NCBI RefSeq assembly: GCF_024357955.1
Contig: NZ_JANEYT010000016.1
Span: forward strand, 1 to 64,000
DNA from: Photobacterium pectinilyticum
GTDB taxonomy: Bacteria > Pseudomonadota > Gammaproteobacteria > Enterobacterales > Vibrionaceae
Length of the DNA stretch: 64,000 nucleotides
Direction: 5' to 3'
The notes below the pieces were generated by a model, which did not search any database, was not told where the DNA came from, and saw only the letters and a program-made list of their open reading frames with translations. Numbering within the stretch: the stretch's first letter is position 1; each line of letters starts with the position of its first letter. The position numbers were made by a program, and so were the translations under genes. Below, one piece after another: positions 26,224 through 37,115 of the stretch.

Positions 26224-27450
26224 TTAGAAGATGTAATTGATCTGCGCAGAGGTTAGGTACGCATCATTGCTGGCGTGGAATGTCTCGCCGCTCTCTTCGA
26301 AGCTATTGCTCTTGCCGTAGAGGTAGGTAAAGCCAAAGTCGAACGTCATCTGGTTACTGTAGTTGTAAGTAAAGCCAGCGGAGTACCAGTAGCGATCGGT
26401 ATCAGGGATACTTAGAGTTGATTGGCCTGCTTGCTCATCGAATGCAAAGCCGGCACGAAGGATCCAGTCTGGGTTTAGGTTGTAGGTTGCACCAATGGAA
26501 TAGCGGAAGTTATCGTCAAAGTCTTCTTCTTTAAGTAGGCACAAATTGTCGACACACTGATCGCTGGTGGCACGTAGCTCTTTGAACTTGCTCCACTGTA
26601 CCCACTGTACGCCGTAGTGAACTGCCCATTGGTTGTTTAGCTGATGGAAGCCGCCAAACTCAGCGATAGCCGGGGTGATCACGTTTAATTTACCTGGGAC
26701 TGTGTCTCCAGGGTTACCGCCTTCAATGAACTTACCATCTGTATAATCGGTGAAGTCACCATCAAACTTCAGTTCAACTTCCGAGCGGTAGCTAAGGCCG
26801 AATCGGTTATCTTTGTTTACTTCATAAAGGAAACCGATGTTCCAACCCCACTCCCAAGTATCTCCTTCTAGCTTTAGGAAATCTGCACTTGGGTTTGATG
26901 GCTGAAGGCCGCCGTAGTGGCGAATTAGCTCAGCATCGGCATACACCAAGTTAACACCTGCACCAATACTGAAATTTTCGTTGATACGGTAAGCAATATT
27001 AGGATTAAGGTTCAGGGTCAGAAGGTCGGTTGTACCTGCATCGGTGCCATAAGTGAAATCAGATGGGTACTCAGTGGCAAAACCGTAGTTGGAAAACATT
27101 GCCAGACCCCAAGCAAACTTGTTGTTAATTGGCTGGATGAAGTAGCCTGCTGGAACGACGGCTGTTGGTGCAACATCTGTGGCCTTTTCACCGCTTGATT
27201 GCGCTGTGATATCTACTTGTGGGTCGATGTAAGAGATAGCACCGGAAAACTGCATCCGGTCGAACATTGTCATAGCGGCAGGGTTTCTAGCTATGACCGA
27301 GGCATTGTCTGCAATAGCTGCTTCCCCGGAGAAAGCGCGTCCAAGGCCGGCAGCAGAATGTTCGTTAACTTGAAATCCGGCGGAATGAGCGTTGATACTG
27401 AGGAACGCAGCGGATACGGCAAGGGCCGTTAGAGTAATTTTTTTCGTCAT
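26224..27450 (-). CDS. fadL: FadL-type outer-membrane long-chain fatty acid transporter
   Basis: 408 aa. Signal peptide ending NAHS-A, then the FadL hatch start GFQVNEHSAAGLGRAFSGEAA and NPAAMTMFD, typical of the Toluene_X/FadL barrel. The C-terminus (TSAQINYIF) ends in Phe as outer-membrane barrels do. It takes up hydrophobic compounds, chiefly long-chain fatty acids. It is first gene of a pair with the surface lipase volA, which supplies the substrate. The upstream region has a perfect 12-bp inverted repeat; I could not find a good FadR site. Confidence 0.92.
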   Translation of the reverse strand: MTKKITLTALAVSAAFLSINAHSAGFQVNEHSAAGLGRAFSGEAAIADNASVIARNPAAMTMFDRMQFSGAISYIDPQVDITAQSSGEKATDVAPTAVVPAGYFIQPINNKFAWGLAMFSNYGFATEYPSDFTYGTDAGTTDLLTLNLNPNIAYRINENFSIGAGVNLVYADAELIRHYGGLQPSNPSADFLKLEGDTWEWGWNIGFLYEVNKDNRFGLSYRSEVELKFDGDFTDYTDGKFIEGGNPGDTVPGKLNVITPAIAEFGGFHQLNNQWAVHYGVQWVQWSKFKELRATSDQCVDNLCLLKEEDFDDNFRYSIGATYNLNPDWILRAGFAFDEQAGQSTLSIPDTDRYWYSAGFTYNYSNQMTFDFGFTYLYGKSNSFEESGETFHASNDAYLTSAQINYIF

Positions 27451-27593
27451 TATTATACGTGCCTTTTAGAGTTGGTTGCTTCTTGTTCTTCGATCCATGA
27501 ATGAAAAACGCAAAAAGGTGTTACTGAACCACGGGGTTTCGGAGGGAGTCCTTAGCGACAGGGGAACAGCATATTTGTTCACACGCAGGGACG

Positions 27594-27628
27594 CATAAAC
27601 GATAAATAGCCAGAGGTTATCGTTTATG
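27594..27628 (-). promoter_or_regulatory. 12-bp inverted repeat upstream of fadL
   Basis: CATAAACGATAA (27594-27605) and TTATCGTTTATG (27617-27628) are perfect reverse complements separated by 11 bases, about 145 bp upstream of fadL in a 411-bp gap. It could be an operator or a leader hairpin. The rest of the gap shows no ORF. Confidence 0.5.
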
Positions 27629-27803
27629 TGGTGATACCACTTGAAACAATATGAAACAGTTTGGGCAGTATAAAACGGGAATTTAGAATTGTTAACCTAG
27701 TGTAACGCATTGTTTTTGAAAAACATGTCTAATTGAGCGATGTTTGATTAGCTTTTGTTTAAAACAATGGCATAAAACGATGGGCTTGTTTGAATCGAAG
27801 TGT

Positions 27804-27832
27804 GACCAAGCCCAACTTTAAAGGGCTTGGTC
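27804..27832 (-). terminator. hairpin after rnt
   Basis: Perfect stem GACCAAGCCC/GGGCTTGGTC with a 9-base loop, 30 bases after the rnt stop. The T-run is weak on the minus strand, so it may stabilise the mRNA end rather than terminate. Confidence 0.5.
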
Positions 27833-27861
27833 AGAGGTCTTATGAGTATGGGTTGTTTGAA

Positions 27862-28530
27862 TTATTCGGTGTCGGCGCTATCGTCTGTTTGACTTTCTAG
27901 CAGTGGCCACCCGCCCAATTTTTTCCATTTGTTAACAATCTCACAAAATAACTCAGCGGTTCTTTCGGTATCGTACAGTGCGGAATGGGCTTCTTTGTTA
28001 TCAAAATCGATTCCGGCTGTGGCACAAGCTTTGGCCAATACGGTTTGTCCGAACGCCAAACCGCTCAATGCTGCGGTGTCGAATGTTGCAAATGGGTGGA
28101 ATGGGTTGCGCTTCAACTTCGCGCGTTCTGAAGCTGCCATGACAAAGCTGTGGTCGAAGTTGGCATTATGGGCCACCATGATGGCACGAGAGCAGCCTTG
28201 TGCTTTTTGTTCTTTGCGGATCTGTTTGTAAATTTCCTTCAGGGCCGCTTCTTCCGAAACCGCGCCACGTAGTGGGCTGAATGGGTCGCGAATACCATTG
28301 AAATCCAAGGCTTCTTTATGGATCACTGCGCCTTCGAACGGGGCGATGTGAAAGTGCAGAGTCGTCGCGGGTTTCAGCCAACCATCTTCATCCATCTGAA
28401 GTGTGACGGCACAGATCTCAAGCAGTGCATCCGTTTTGGCATTGAAGCCTGCAGTTTCTACGTCAATGACGACTGGGAAGTAGCCGCGAAAGCGACTTTT
28501 CAAAGTATTTAGTTCGTTATCTTGGCTCAT
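27862..28530 (-). CDS. rnt: ribonuclease T
   Basis: 222 aa. DEDD exonuclease: [10 protein letters not shown] (DxE), [10 protein letters not shown] (second Asp) and [14 protein letters not shown] (His and last Asp). RNase T trims 3' ends of tRNA, 5S and 23S rRNA as a homodimer in the cytoplasm. The ATG at 28530 gives the family N-terminus; the 28563 frame adds an unlikely extension. It is divergent from motY, as in other Vibrionaceae. Confidence 0.93.
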   Translation of the reverse strand: MSQDNELNTLKSRFRGYFPVVIDVETAGFNAKTDALLEICAVTLQMDEDGWLKPATTLHFHIAPFEGAVIHKEALDFNGIRDPFSPLRGAVSEEAALKEIYKQIRKEQKAQGCSRAIMVAHNANFDHSFVMAASERAKLKRNPFHPFATFDTAALSGLAFGQTVLAKACATAGIDFDNKEAHSALYDTERTAELFCEIVNKWKKLGGWPLLESQTDDSADTE

Positions 28531-28743
28531 AAACCGGCAAATCAATGTAAAATAGTCGGCCATTATGTCAGATTCGATGGATGAGCTAAACCTTTCCCTG
28601 CTCTAATGCAACATCATGCAACGGAAAGGTGAGTGACTGGGTATAAAGTTTTTTCGGTATTTTCCGATATAAAATAAAGAGCCGTAAAATATCACGCACG
28701 AACAGGCAGCGTGAAGGGCAGGACAGCAGCAATGGGTGGAAAA

Positions 28744-29631
28744 ATGGCTATCTCGAAAATTCAATATTGCACTGTGGCACCACTATTCGCCATGGTGATG
28801 GCCAGTGCAGCGAACGCAACACCTGTTTATGTTGCTCAACCGTCACAATCCACGTGGAAAGTAGCGGTAGATACACCGTTGGAATGTCGGATGCTTCATA
28901 CGATTCCCAATTATGGCGAGGCCCTATTTACGTCCAAAGCCAGTAAAAAAATCAACCTCGATTTCGAATTGAAGATGCGCCGGCCTATGGGGGAGACTCG
29001 CAATGTTAATCTTGTCTCGATGCCACCGCGCTGGATGCCGGGAGTTGCGGCAGAGCCGATCACTAACCTAACCTTCTTCAAACAGTTTGACGGCTATGTG
29101 GGGGGGCAAACAGCTTGGGTCATATTATCTGAGTTAGAAGCGGGGCGTTACCCTACATTCAGTTATCAGGACTGGCAGCAGCGGAACAAACGTATTGATG
29201 TGGCTTTGTCAGCGGTAACCTTCCGTCCTGCGTACAATCAGTTCAGCCAGTGCCTGAATAATTTGTTGCCGTACAGCTTTGAAGATATCGCGTTTACGGT
29301 ACTTCACTATGATCAGGGTAGCGATCAACTCAACAAAGCGTCGCAGCAGCGCCTAGCCCAGATTTCAGATTTTGTACGCTATAGTGATGATGTTGATTTG
29401 GTTTTGGTTGCGGCCTATACCGATGGCCAAGGTGGAAAAACGGCAAATCAATCCTTGTCTGAGCGCCGTGCTGAGCGTTTAGAGGACTATTTTATGGCGA
29501 TGGGCCTTCCGGAAGACCGAATTCAGGTGGAAGCCTACGGTGAGCGACGCCCTGTTGCAGACAACAGCACGCCAATTGGCCGTAATAAAAACCGCCGGGT
29601 TGTCATTTCCCTTGGCCGTACTATTATTTAG
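28744..29631 (+). CDS. motY: MotY, T-ring protein of the Na+-driven flagellar motor
   Basis: 295 aa from the ATG at 28744 (GGGTGG four bases before); ATG 28732 and GTG 28711 are in-frame alternatives. Signal peptide ending ANA-TP, an N-terminal MotX/basal-body-binding domain, then a C-terminal OmpA-like peptidoglycan-binding domain ([38 protein letters not shown]). In Vibrio, MotX and MotY form the T ring that holds the PomAB stators of the sodium-driven polar flagellum. It is divergent from rnt as in Vibrio. Confidence 0.9.
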   Translation: MAISKIQYCTVAPLFAMVMASAANATPVYVAQPSQSTWKVAVDTPLECRMLHTIPNYGEALFTSKASKKINLDFELKMRRPMGETRNVNLVSMPPRWMPGVAAEPITNLTFFKQFDGYVGGQTAWVILSELEAGRYPTFSYQDWQQRNKRIDVALSAVTFRPAYNQFSQCLNNLLPYSFEDIAFTVLHYDQGSDQLNKASQQRLAQISDFVRYSDDVDLVLVAAYTDGQGGKTANQSLSERRAERLEDYFMAMGLPEDRIQVEAYGERRPVADNSTPIGRNKNRRVVISLGRTII

Positions 29632-29749
29632 CGCCACTTTTAATGCGCTGAATTGCTGGCAAAAATGTGCAGTCTTAAATTTGTATACATCAACTTACTC
29701 CCAACAAGCTAGATTTATTGGGGAATAATAACTAAGTAAGGTGGTGGCT

Positions 29750-30088
29750 ATGAAAAACATTCTATGGATTATGCTGTTCGGTGCTGGCTGTGCGTTTGCT
29801 CAGAATGACGTGGTAGTAGACAGCAGTGCTGACCAAATTAATAAAGAGTTATCGGCTGAAATAAAATCACAGCGCATAACCAAAGAACAGGCTGAAGAGA
29901 TGGAGCTTAACCGTGCCGAGAGCTATGAGGTTGTCAGTACAGTCAGCGTAGATAATCTAGAGATGCAAATTGCTGAGAAGCTAAAAGATAGCATCATGCC
30001 TTATTACTCCATTGAATTTAACGATCCAACCAGTAATGATGAGTCTTTCGTCGCAACGGTCACTGAATATTTCGGCAAAGTTGAGTAA
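29750..30088 (+). CDS. hypothetical exported protein
   Basis: 112 aa from the ATG at 29750, with AAGGTGG upstream. Signal peptide MKNILWIMLFGAGCAFA-Q; no lipobox after the Cys. The mature part is acidic and helical (KEQAEEMELNRAESYE). No family recognised. It sits alone between motY and the convergent nth, and the last base of its TAA stop is the first base of a 48-bp palindrome. Confidence 0.6.
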   Translation: MKNILWIMLFGAGCAFAQNDVVVDSSADQINKELSAEIKSQRITKEQAEEMELNRAESYEVVSTVSVDNLEMQIAEKLKDSIMPYYSIEFNDPTSNDESFVATVTEYFGKVE

Positions 30089-30135
30089 TACCAATCTGGA
30101 TAAGTCGTTGATCAAATATTTATGTAGGTTGGTAT
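30088..30135 (-). repeat. 48-bp palindromic repeat, copy 3
   Basis: Full copy in reverse orientation relative to copies 1, 4, 5 and 6. It begins on the last base of the upstream stop codon and ends TTGGTAT, between convergent genes (the exported protein on + and nth on -). Confidence 0.85.
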
Positions 30136-30194
30136 AACACCGATAACGCCTAATGTGCTGTGGTGCTAGCTCAAGAGACAAACTAGATTGGCTT

Positions 30195-30224
30195 GAAAAA
30201 CTCACGCCCGCTTAAGCGGGCGTG
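30195..30224 (-). terminator. terminator of the rnf-nth operon
   Basis: Perfect 22-bp palindrome CACGCCCG-CTTAAG-CGGGCGTG, followed on the minus strand by AGTTTTTC. Confidence 0.85.
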
Positions 30225-30246
30225 ATAATACTGGCATATTTAGCCG

Positions 30247-30882
30247 TTAAATTTCTGTTTTGCTACCGTATTCACAAAGATCTTCAATAATGCAGCTACC
30301 GCAGCGAGGTTTTCGTGCCACGCAGGTGTAACGTCCATGCAGGATCAGCCAGTGGTGGACATCTACTTTGAACTCTTTCGGAACGACTTTCAGTAGTTTC
30401 TCTTCTACCTGATCGACATTTTTCCCCATCGCAAATTTGGTACGGTTTGATACGCGGAAGATATGAGTATCGACAGCGATGGTTGGCCAGCCAAAGGCGG
30501 TATTGAGTACCACATTCGCTGTTTTACGGCCAACCCCCGGCAAAGCTTCCAGCGCTTCACGATTTTCGGGTATTTCGCCACCGTGTTTATCAAGCAAGAT
30601 CCTACAGGTCTTAATGACATTCTCTGCTTTGGAATTAAATAAACCGATGGTTTTGATGTACTCTTTGACACCGTTAACACCAAGATCAAATATGGCTTGT
30701 GGGGTATTGGCGACAGGGTAGAGCTTGTCAGTGGCTTTATTGACACTGACATCGGTTGCTTGGGCAGAAAGCAATACTGCAATCAGCAATTCGAAAGGGG
30801 AGCTCCAGTTAAGTTCGGTTTCTGGGTGGGGATTCTCCGCACGTAATCGTTCCAGAATTTCGACGCGCTTTTGATTGTTCAT
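30247..30882 (-). CDS. nth: endonuclease III
   Basis: 211 aa, identical in length to E. coli Nth. Helix-hairpin-helix LPGVGRKTANVVLNTAFG with catalytic Lys and the catalytic Asp in AVDTHIFR; the C-terminal 4Fe-4S cluster is C-x6-C-x2-C-x5-C (CVARKPRCGSCIIEDLC). It removes oxidised pyrimidines and nicks the abasic site. It is the last gene of rnfABCDGE-nth, the arrangement found in E. coli. Confidence 0.96.
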   Translation of the reverse strand: MNNQKRVEILERLRAENPHPETELNWSSPFELLIAVLLSAQATDVSVNKATDKLYPVANTPQAIFDLGVNGVKEYIKTIGLFNSKAENVIKTCRILLDKHGGEIPENREALEALPGVGRKTANVVLNTAFGWPTIAVDTHIFRVSNRTKFAMGKNVDQVEEKLLKVVPKEFKVDVHHWLILHGRYTCVARKPRCGSCIIEDLCEYGSKTEI

Positions 30883-30949
30883 ACTTACTTCCAGCGATAA
30901 AGCCAACATTGTTCTACTGGTGATCCTTCACCAGCAGTTAAAGATTATT

Positions 30950-31645
30950 TTAATTCGTCGTCGTGACACGGGCGCGCTCAATAACAGGTTTGTTCTGCGC
31001 TTTGGCGGCTTTCTGTTCACGCTTGTTATCAATAACATTTTTCAGAGCAATCATAAAGCCTACACCGATGAAAGCACCAGGCGGTAGGATGGCAAGCAAG
31101 AAGCTACTGTCAAAGCTGAATACTTCGATACGCAATGAGGCGGCCCAATCGCCGAGTAGGCGGTCTGCACCGTCAAACAGTGTGCCGTTACCCAGAATTT
31201 CTCGCATCGCGCCCAATACGACCAAGGCAGCTGTCATACCGAAGCCCATCCATAATCCGTCCAGTAGGGCTGGAATAGGATCATTTTTTGATGCGAAGGC
31301 TTCAGCACGGCCGATGATAATACAGTTGGTCACGATCAGTGGGATGAAGATCCCCAGAGATTGATACAAGCCATAGGTAAAGGCGTTCATTAGCAACTGT
31401 ACGCAGGTTACCAGTGAGGCAATAATCATCACAAAAACTGGAATACGGATTTCCGACGGTACCCATTGTCTAACCAAAGAGACTATCAAGTTTGAACCTA
31501 CCAGCACTGCAGTCGTTGCCAACCCAAGTCCGAGGGCATTGGTGACCGTGGCTGAAACGGCAAGAAGTGGGCAGAGGCCTAATAACTGGACAATTGCCGG
31601 GTTATTGTTCCACAAGCCATTTTTCATCAGTTCTTTATTCATCAT
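30950..31645 (-). CDS. rnfE: electron transport complex subunit RnfE
   Basis: 231 aa, about six membrane segments, homologous to RnfA and NqrD/E. The conserved start [19 protein letters not shown] and [22 protein letters not shown] are present; the two Cys in these segments are near the membrane iron site shared with RnfA. Part of the Rnf/Rsx inner-membrane complex coupling ferredoxin and NADH redox to ion movement. It starts within the last codons of rnfG (4-bp type overlap), so it is translationally coupled. Confidence 0.93.
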   Translation of the reverse strand: MMNKELMKNGLWNNNPAIVQLLGLCPLLAVSATVTNALGLGLATTAVLVGSNLIVSLVRQWVPSEIRIPVFVMIIASLVTCVQLLMNAFTYGLYQSLGIFIPLIVTNCIIIGRAEAFASKNDPIPALLDGLWMGFGMTAALVVLGAMREILGNGTLFDGADRLLGDWAASLRIEVFSFDSSFLLAILPPGAFIGVGFMIALKNVIDNKREQKAAKAQNKPVIERARVTTTN

Positions 31646-31647
31646 TT

Positions 31648-32280
31648 TCACTCACCCTGGCAGTTCAGTGACTGTTCGAAAAGGCGTTGCTGGTTGGTCT
31701 GGTAATACAGCGAGACGTTTTTCACTGCGCCCACGACGGCACGCGGGGTTATGGTCGCCCCGGTAAATTGATCAAACTCACCCCCATCTTTACGTACGGC
31801 CCAGCGTGTATCTTTCTCACCGTTTAGACGCTTGCCAGTAAAGCTGTAAATCCAGTCGCTGATACGGGTTTCGATTTTATCACCAAGCCCCGGGGTTTCA
31901 TTATGGCTTAGGATCCGAACGCCGGTCACGGTACTCTCAAGATTGAGCCCGACGATAAGCCTAATGGCACCACTGTAGCCATCAGGTGCAATTGCCTCGA
32001 TAGCCATACCAACTTTCTTACCGTCTTTCTCTGCAATATACGCAGGCATTGGGCTGTCGGTACCCAAGTACTGTTCGCTGGTGATCAGGGTACAGCTTTT
32101 GTATAGCTCATTATCATGGCTTTCTGCCGGGATAACCTGGTTGAGTACTTTGAGTAGCTCTTGTTGCTGTTGTTGCTCGATTTTCCCAGCAGTGAGCATA
32201 TTGGTTATCGAGACTAAGCTGGTGGCCAAAATGGCGAAAATAGCCAGGGTGCCACCATTTTTCTTCATTGCATTGATCAT
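31648..32280 (-). CDS. rnfG: electron transport complex subunit RnfG
   Basis: 210 aa. One N-terminal membrane helix ([20 protein letters not shown]), then a periplasmic FMN-binding domain with the covalent flavin-attachment motif GATITPRAV (Thr). FMN is attached by ApbE, not encoded here. The ATG at 32280 overlaps the rnfD stop, as expected within the operon. Confidence 0.93.
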   Translation of the reverse strand: MINAMKKNGGTLAIFAILATSLVSITNMLTAGKIEQQQQQELLKVLNQVIPAESHDNELYKSCTLITSEQYLGTDSPMPAYIAEKDGKKVGMAIEAIAPDGYSGAIRLIVGLNLESTVTGVRILSHNETPGLGDKIETRISDWIYSFTGKRLNGEKDTRWAVRKDGGEFDQFTGATITPRAVVGAVKNVSLYYQTNQQRLFEQSLNCQGE

Positions 32281-32290
32281 GGTTGCTTCC

Positions 32291-33337
32291 TTAGTGGCCA
32301 AACGTACGTGGGCGGGTGTAGTAGTCAATCAGTGGTACGCACATATTGGCAAGCAGGACACTGAATGCTACCCCGTCAGGGAAGCCACCGAAGGTTCGGA
32401 TCAAAAAGATCAGCACACCAATCAAGGCCCCAAAGATCAAACGGCCTTTGACTGTGGTCGAAGCAGAAACCGGATCGGTTGCGATGAAGAAGGCACCGAG
32501 CATGGTTGCCCCAGAAAATAAGTGAAATAGCGGTGAAGCCGTATTATCTGGGCTGATCATAAATGCCAAGGTGCTGATAATAAATAGGGCACCCAGCATC
32601 CCTACCGGGATATGCCATTGGATCACGCGCATTTTCAGCATGATTAGGCCACCGAGCAAGAAGCCAAGGTTTACCCACTCCCAACCGATACCACCAATCA
32701 GGCCAAAGACGGGACCGGACAGGATCTCTGTTGCAGTGTGACCTGTGGTCAGCGACGTTTTCAGGGTATCGAGCGGTGTCGCCATCGTTACGCCGTCTAC
32801 TGACATGCGAAGCTGGTGGACACTGAATCCATCTGGAGTGAAGCCTGTTAGGATCGCGTTTGCACTATCAACTAAAGTGACCGGCTCGGCAGCTAATGAC
32901 TGTGGCGGCAGCCAGGTGGTCATTTGCAATGGGAACGAAATAAGCAGAACAACATAGGCAACCATCGCCGGGTTGAACAGGTTTTGCCCTAACCCGCCAT
33001 AAAGGTGTTTGGCGATAACAATCGCAAACAAGCAGCCGATCACGCTTATCCACCAAGGGGCTAAAGGCGGAATGGAAAGGCCAATTAAGACGCCAGTCAA
33101 TAGTGCGCTATTATCTCGTAGATAAGGCATTAACGGGCGTTGGCGTAATTTTAAAATGACCGCTTCGGTTGTGACACACAGCGTCGCAGCTAATACGACT
33201 TGGAGCAGTACGCCCCAGCCAAAAAAGTACCATTGGGCTGCAACGCCCAATGTTGTACAAAGGATAACAGTGCGCATCAAGCTACTGGTGCTTCGGCGAC
33301 TGTGGGCATGGGGAGAGCTTGCAATATTAAAAGCCAC
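32291..33337 (-). CDS. rnfD: electron transport complex subunit RnfD
   Basis: 348 aa with about nine or ten membrane segments; NqrB-related. The FMN-attachment motif is [18 protein letters not shown]. The GTG start at 33337 lies two bases from the rnfC stop with GAGGA upstream, so start and order are well supported. Component of the Rnf ion-pumping ferredoxin:NAD oxidoreductase. Confidence 0.92.
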   Translation of the reverse strand: MAFNIASSPHAHSRRSTSSLMRTVILCTTLGVAAQWYFFGWGVLLQVVLAATLCVTTEAVILKLRQRPLMPYLRDNSALLTGVLIGLSIPPLAPWWISVIGCLFAIVIAKHLYGGLGQNLFNPAMVAYVVLLISFPLQMTTWLPPQSLAAEPVTLVDSANAILTGFTPDGFSVHQLRMSVDGVTMATPLDTLKTSLTTGHTATEILSGPVFGLIGGIGWEWVNLGFLLGGLIMLKMRVIQWHIPVGMLGALFIISTLAFMISPDNTASPLFHLFSGATMLGAFFIATDPVSASTTVKGRLIFGALIGVLIFLIRTFGGFPDGVAFSVLLANMCVPLIDYYTRPRTFGH

Positions 33338-33339
33338 AG

Positions 33340-35949
33340 TTAGTTTTCCTCATTTTTTTCTTGTGCTTCTTTTGCGGCTTTGCGCGCTTTTGCACGTGCA
33401 ACGGCAGCAGCGACAGCGGCTTTCTTGGGATCGATTTCGGCTTCTGCTGGTTCGGCCGTTTTCGCGTCCTCGACAGATTCGGCTTGCGCCTGTTGGGCAG
33501 CCTTACGTGCTTTGGCACGGGCAACGGCAGCAGCGACAGCAGCTTTCTTCGGATCGACCTCGGCTTGTGCTGGTTCAGCGTCCTCAGGTTTCGCCTGTTC
33601 GGCAGCCTTACGCGCTTTGGCACGGGCAACGGCAGCAGCGACAGCGGCTTTCTTCGGATCGACCTCGGCTTGTGCTGATTCAGCGTTCTCAGCTTTCGCT
33701 TCTTCAGCCGATTCAGCTTGCGCCTGTTGGGCAGCCTTACGCGCTTTGGCACGGGCAACGGCAGCAGCGACAGCGGCTTTCTTCGGATCGACCTCGGCTT
33801 GTGCTGGTTCAGCGTCCTCAGGTTTCGCTTCTTCAGCCGATTCAGCTTGTGCCTGTTGGGCAGCCTTGCGCGCTTTGGCACGGGCAACGGCAGCAGCGAC
33901 AGCGGCTTTCTTCGTATCGACCTCGGCTTGTGCTGGTTCAGCGTTCTCAGGTTTCGCTTCTTCAGCCGATTCGGCTTGCGCCTGTGGGGCAGCCTTACGG
34001 GCTTTGGCACGGGCTATTGCGGCGGCTACAGCGGCTTTCTTCGGATCGGCATCAGTGGCTGGAGTATCAGCTTGTTCCGGCTCACTTTCCGTGGCTTGGG
34101 CCGCTTTACGGGCTTTGGCGCGGGCAATTGCTGCAGCAACCGCATCTTTTTTGCTGTCGGCAGATTGGTTGGAAGCAGTATCTGACACGTTTTCAGGTGT
34201 ATCTTCTGATGTTGCTTGTTTAGCCGCCTTGCGTTCGCGGGCTTGGCGTTTACGCTCTTCTCGTAACTTCGCCATGTCACTGTTGTCAGGTACGGCACTG
34301 TTAATCTTAGGTGCTACTTTATCTGAATTGGCAGCCTCTGCTTGCTTGGCTTTAGCGCGGGCAATAGCAGCAGCAACGGCAGGCTTTTGAGTTGCATTGT
34401 CAGGTGTGGCTGCAGCTTGTTTGGCCTTAACCCGGGCGATAGCGGCTGCAACGGCATCATCACCGCCTTTTGCGGCCATATCTTTGCGTCTGTCTTCAGC
34501 TGCTTTCTTGAAGCGGTTTTCGCGGGCGGCTTTATCGCGTTCGAATCGGGCTTGTTTGGCTTCAAAGCGCTGTTTAGCACGTTCGGCATTTGCCGCTTCT
34601 TGCTGGTTAGCCCAAATCTCAGCTTTAGCCTTACGGTAGTAGTTAACCAGTGGGATTTCGCTCGGACAAACATAGGCACAGGCACCGCATTCGATACAGT
34701 CGAACAGGTTGTACTCTTCACATTTGTCGTAGTCTTTATCTTTGGCATACCATTGCAACTGTTGTGGCAACAGTGATGTCGGACAAGCATCAGCACAGGC
34801 GCTACAGCGGATACAGGCCATTTCGTGAGTATGAAGTGGCAGTTCGCGACGTTTAGGTGTCAAGATACAGTTAGTGATCTTGGTGATCGGCACATGGGCA
34901 TGGGGTAGGGTGAAACCCATCAAAGAGCCACCGATAATTACACGGGGGTATTTTCTATCAGGCTTGTAACCATAGCTGTCGAGCAGGAAGGCGATAGGTG
35001 TACCGAGCCGTGCGAATACATTGCCACGCTGTTTGAATGCTTCACCGGTTAGGGTAACGACACGCTCGATCAATGGCTCGCCGTCAATGATAGCACGCTT
35101 GACGGCAAAGGCCGTCCCGACGTTTTGCACCACAACACCGACAGCAGATGAACGCGATTGACTCGGTACTTCGCGGCCGGTAAGTATTTTAACCAGTTGC
35201 TTGGAGCTACCAGAAGGGTATTTGGTCGGGATCACTCGGATAATAATGTTGTCTTCTGGAGTGACACACTTTTCAAGCGCTTTGATCGCATCCGGTTTGT
35301 TATCTTCAATACCGATCAAGGTGAGCTTTGGCTTCACGATATGGCGTAGGATCCGTATCCCTTCGACCACTTCAGCGGCATAGTCCTGCATCAAGCGGTC
35401 ATCGGCAGTAATGTACGGTTCACACTCGGCTGCATTAATGATCAGAATATCGGCCAGCCCTAAACTACCCTGCAGTTTACGTCCGGTAGGGAAACCTGCA
35501 CCACCAAGACCAGCTATCCCGCTTAGGCGGATCGCATCGATCAGCTCTGCAGGTTCAAGTGATTCGTAATCGGCAATCTTATGTTGTGATCCCCACAGAT
35601 CTTCGCCATCGCTCTTGATGACAACACTTAAATCGCTAAGGCCAGAAGGGTGAGCTGTGGTTCTTTGTTCAATCGCCGTCACGGTACCAGATGTCGGGGC
35701 ATGAATAGGTACACACATACTCATGTCACTTTTGGTCAGTGGCTGGCCTTTTAGTACTTTGTCGCCGACACTGACGAGGATCTCGCCTTTGGTCCCGATG
35801 TGCTGCTTGAGCGGTAACACCAGCTCGTCTGGGATGCCAGCTGGTGTAATTGCAGTACGGTTCGATAGTGTTTTATTTTCGGATGGGTGAATACCGCCTG
35901 GGAAGTCCCACAGCTGACCCTGCTTAATTTGTTCAATAATAGACAGCAT
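33340..35949 (-). CDS. rnfC: electron transport complex subunit RnfC with expanded repeat tail
   Basis: 869 aa; E. coli RsxC is about 740. The first ~450 residues hold the NADH/flavin-binding part ([29 protein letters not shown]) and two 4Fe-4S motifs ([12 protein letters not shown] and [12 protein letters not shown]). The remaining ~420 residues are an Ala/Lys/Glu-rich tail built of units like [18 protein letters not shown] joined by acidic linkers. At least four units repeat at exactly 129 bp (43 aa), plus a 105-bp variant. A long Ala/Lys tail is known in gammaproteobacterial RnfC; its role is unclear. Confidence 0.94.
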   Translation of the reverse strand: MLSIIEQIKQGQLWDFPGGIHPSENKTLSNRTAITPAGIPDELVLPLKQHIGTKGEILVSVGDKVLKGQPLTKSDMSMCVPIHAPTSGTVTAIEQRTTAHPSGLSDLSVVIKSDGEDLWGSQHKIADYESLEPAELIDAIRLSGIAGLGGAGFPTGRKLQGSLGLADILIINAAECEPYITADDRLMQDYAAEVVEGIRILRHIVKPKLTLIGIEDNKPDAIKALEKCVTPEDNIIIRVIPTKYPSGSSKQLVKILTGREVPSQSRSSAVGVVVQNVGTAFAVKRAIIDGEPLIERVVTLTGEAFKQRGNVFARLGTPIAFLLDSYGYKPDRKYPRVIIGGSLMGFTLPHAHVPITKITNCILTPKRRELPLHTHEMACIRCSACADACPTSLLPQQLQWYAKDKDYDKCEEYNLFDCIECGACAYVCPSEIPLVNYYRKAKAEIWANQQEAANAERAKQRFEAKQARFERDKAARENRFKKAAEDRRKDMAAKGGDDAVAAAIARVKAKQAAATPDNATQKPAVAAAIARAKAKQAEAANSDKVAPKINSAVPDNSDMAKLREERKRQARERKAAKQATSEDTPENVSDTASNQSADSKKDAVAAAIARAKARKAAQATESEPEQADTPATDADPKKAAVAAAIARAKARKAAPQAQAESAEEAKPENAEPAQAEVDTKKAAVAAAVARAKARKAAQQAQAESAEEAKPEDAEPAQAEVDPKKAAVAAAVARAKARKAAQQAQAESAEEAKAENAESAQAEVDPKKAAVAAAVARAKARKAAEQAKPEDAEPAQAEVDPKKAAVAAAVARAKARKAAQQAQAESVEDAKTAEPAEAEIDPKKAAVAAAVARAKARKAAKEAQEKNEEN
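33505..34040 (-). repeat. 129-bp tandem repeats inside rnfC
   Basis: The marker TTTGGCACGG recurs at 33511, 33616, 33745, 33874 and 34003: spacings 105, 129, 129 and 129 bases. Units are nearly identical at DNA level, showing recent duplication, and are multiples of three, so copy-number changes keep the frame. Confidence 0.85.
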
Positions 35950-35950
35950 G

Positions 35951-36532
35951 CTACTTCACCGTACTTTCAGTGTTATCTACTGGAATGTTTATAACTGGGA
36001 TCTGGTTTAAATCCCACTTCCAGTTTTCTGTCGTTGTTTCTAGCGGCACCATTTCAATACAGTCAGTTGGGCAAGGCGCAACACAAAGGTCACAGCCGGT
36101 ACATTCATCTTTAATGACGGTATGAAGTGCTTTGGTGCCACCGACAATAGCATCGACCGGGCAAGCCTGAATGCATTTGGTACAGCCAATACACATGTCT
36201 TCGTGAATGAAGGCCACTTTCTTGATACTTCTCTCAGCATCATGGGCTGATTCTTGAACTTCAACCCCCATCAAGTCTGCTAGCTTCTCGATGGCTTGCT
36301 GGCCACCTGGCGGGCATTTATTAATGGCATCACCGTTGGCGATGGCTTCTGCATAAGGGCGACAGCCTGGATAGCCACACTGGCCGCATTGTGTCTGCGG
36401 TAAAATCGCATCAATTTGCTCGACGATAGGATCGGCTTCGACTTTGAACCGGATCGAGGCAAAGCCTAAAACAAGGCCGAAAATAGCTGCCAGGGCTGCA
36501 ATGGCAATCACAGCAATGATTAATCCACTCAT
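35951..36532 (-). CDS. rnfB: electron transport complex subunit RnfB
   Basis: 193 aa (E. coli 192). N-terminal membrane anchor, a C-x2-C-x4-C motif of the 4Fe-4S domain ([11 protein letters not shown]), then two ferredoxin clusters ([12 protein letters not shown] and [12 protein letters not shown]). It passes electrons from ferredoxin/flavodoxin into the Rnf complex. One base separates it from rnfA and rnfC on each side. Confidence 0.95.
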   Translation of the reverse strand: MSGLIIAVIAIAALAAIFGLVLGFASIRFKVEADPIVEQIDAILPQTQCGQCGYPGCRPYAEAIANGDAINKCPPGGQQAIEKLADLMGVEVQESAHDAERSIKKVAFIHEDMCIGCTKCIQACPVDAIVGGTKALHTVIKDECTGCDLCVAPCPTDCIEMVPLETTTENWKWDLNQIPVINIPVDNTESTVK

Positions 36533-36533
36533 G

Positions 36534-37115
36534 TTACAGTTTCACCAATCCAGTAAAGCCCATAAAGGCAAGTGACATCAAGCCTGCAGTGATCATGGCA
36601 ATTGAAGCTCCTTTAAATGGAGCGGGTACATCTGCGGCAGCAATTCGCTCACGCATTGAAGCGAACAGAATCAGTACCAGAGAGAAACCAGCTGCAGCAC
36701 CAAAACCATACACAACTGATTCAATAAAGTTGTGTCGTTCGTTGATGTTGAGCAGAGCAACACCCAAAACGGCACAGTTTGATGTAATCAGTGGTAGGAA
36801 GATGCCAAGGAGGCGGTAAAGGGTTGGACTTGTTTTGTGAACCACCATTTCTGTGAACTGTACGACGACCGCAATCACAAGGATAAAGCTCAGCGTTCTG
36901 AGGTATTGGATCCCCAGAGGTACAAGAATATAGGTTTCGACTAAGTAAGCACACACTGAAGCGAGTGTGAGTACAAAAGTCGTGGCCAGGCCCATCCCAA
37001 TGGCTGTTTCCAGTTTTTTGGAAACCCCCATGAAGGGACAAAGTCCTAAAAATTTAACCAGTACAAAGTTGTTGACCAACACTGTACCTACGAGAAGGAG
37101 TAGGTATTCAGTCAT
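36534..37115 (-). CDS. rnfA: electron transport complex subunit RnfA
   Basis: 193 aa with six membrane segments; begins [20 protein letters not shown] and contains [15 protein letters not shown] and [17 protein letters not shown], the Cys-bearing segments paired with those of RnfE. First gene of the rnfABCDGE-nth operon. The ATG at 37115 is the family start; the ORF runs 21 bases further upstream without support. Confidence 0.95.
   Translation of the reverse strand: MTEYLLLLVGTVLVNNFVLVKFLGLCPFMGVSKKLETAIGMGLATTFVLTLASVCAYLVETYILVPLGIQYLRTLSFILVIAVVVQFTEMVVHKTSPTLYRLLGIFLPLITSNCAVLGVALLNINERHNFIESVVYGFGAAAGFSLVLILFASMRERIAAADVPAPFKGASIAMITAGLMSLAFMGFTGLVKL

Noticed and set aside
33156-34390. 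Long + strand ORFs (355 and 336 codons, plus shorter ones) opposite rnfC and rnfD
   Set aside because: They mirror the Ala/Lys repeat codons of rnfC on the other strand, giving low-complexity Arg/Leu or Ala/Ser proteins without start sites. rnfC is certain from its cluster motifs.
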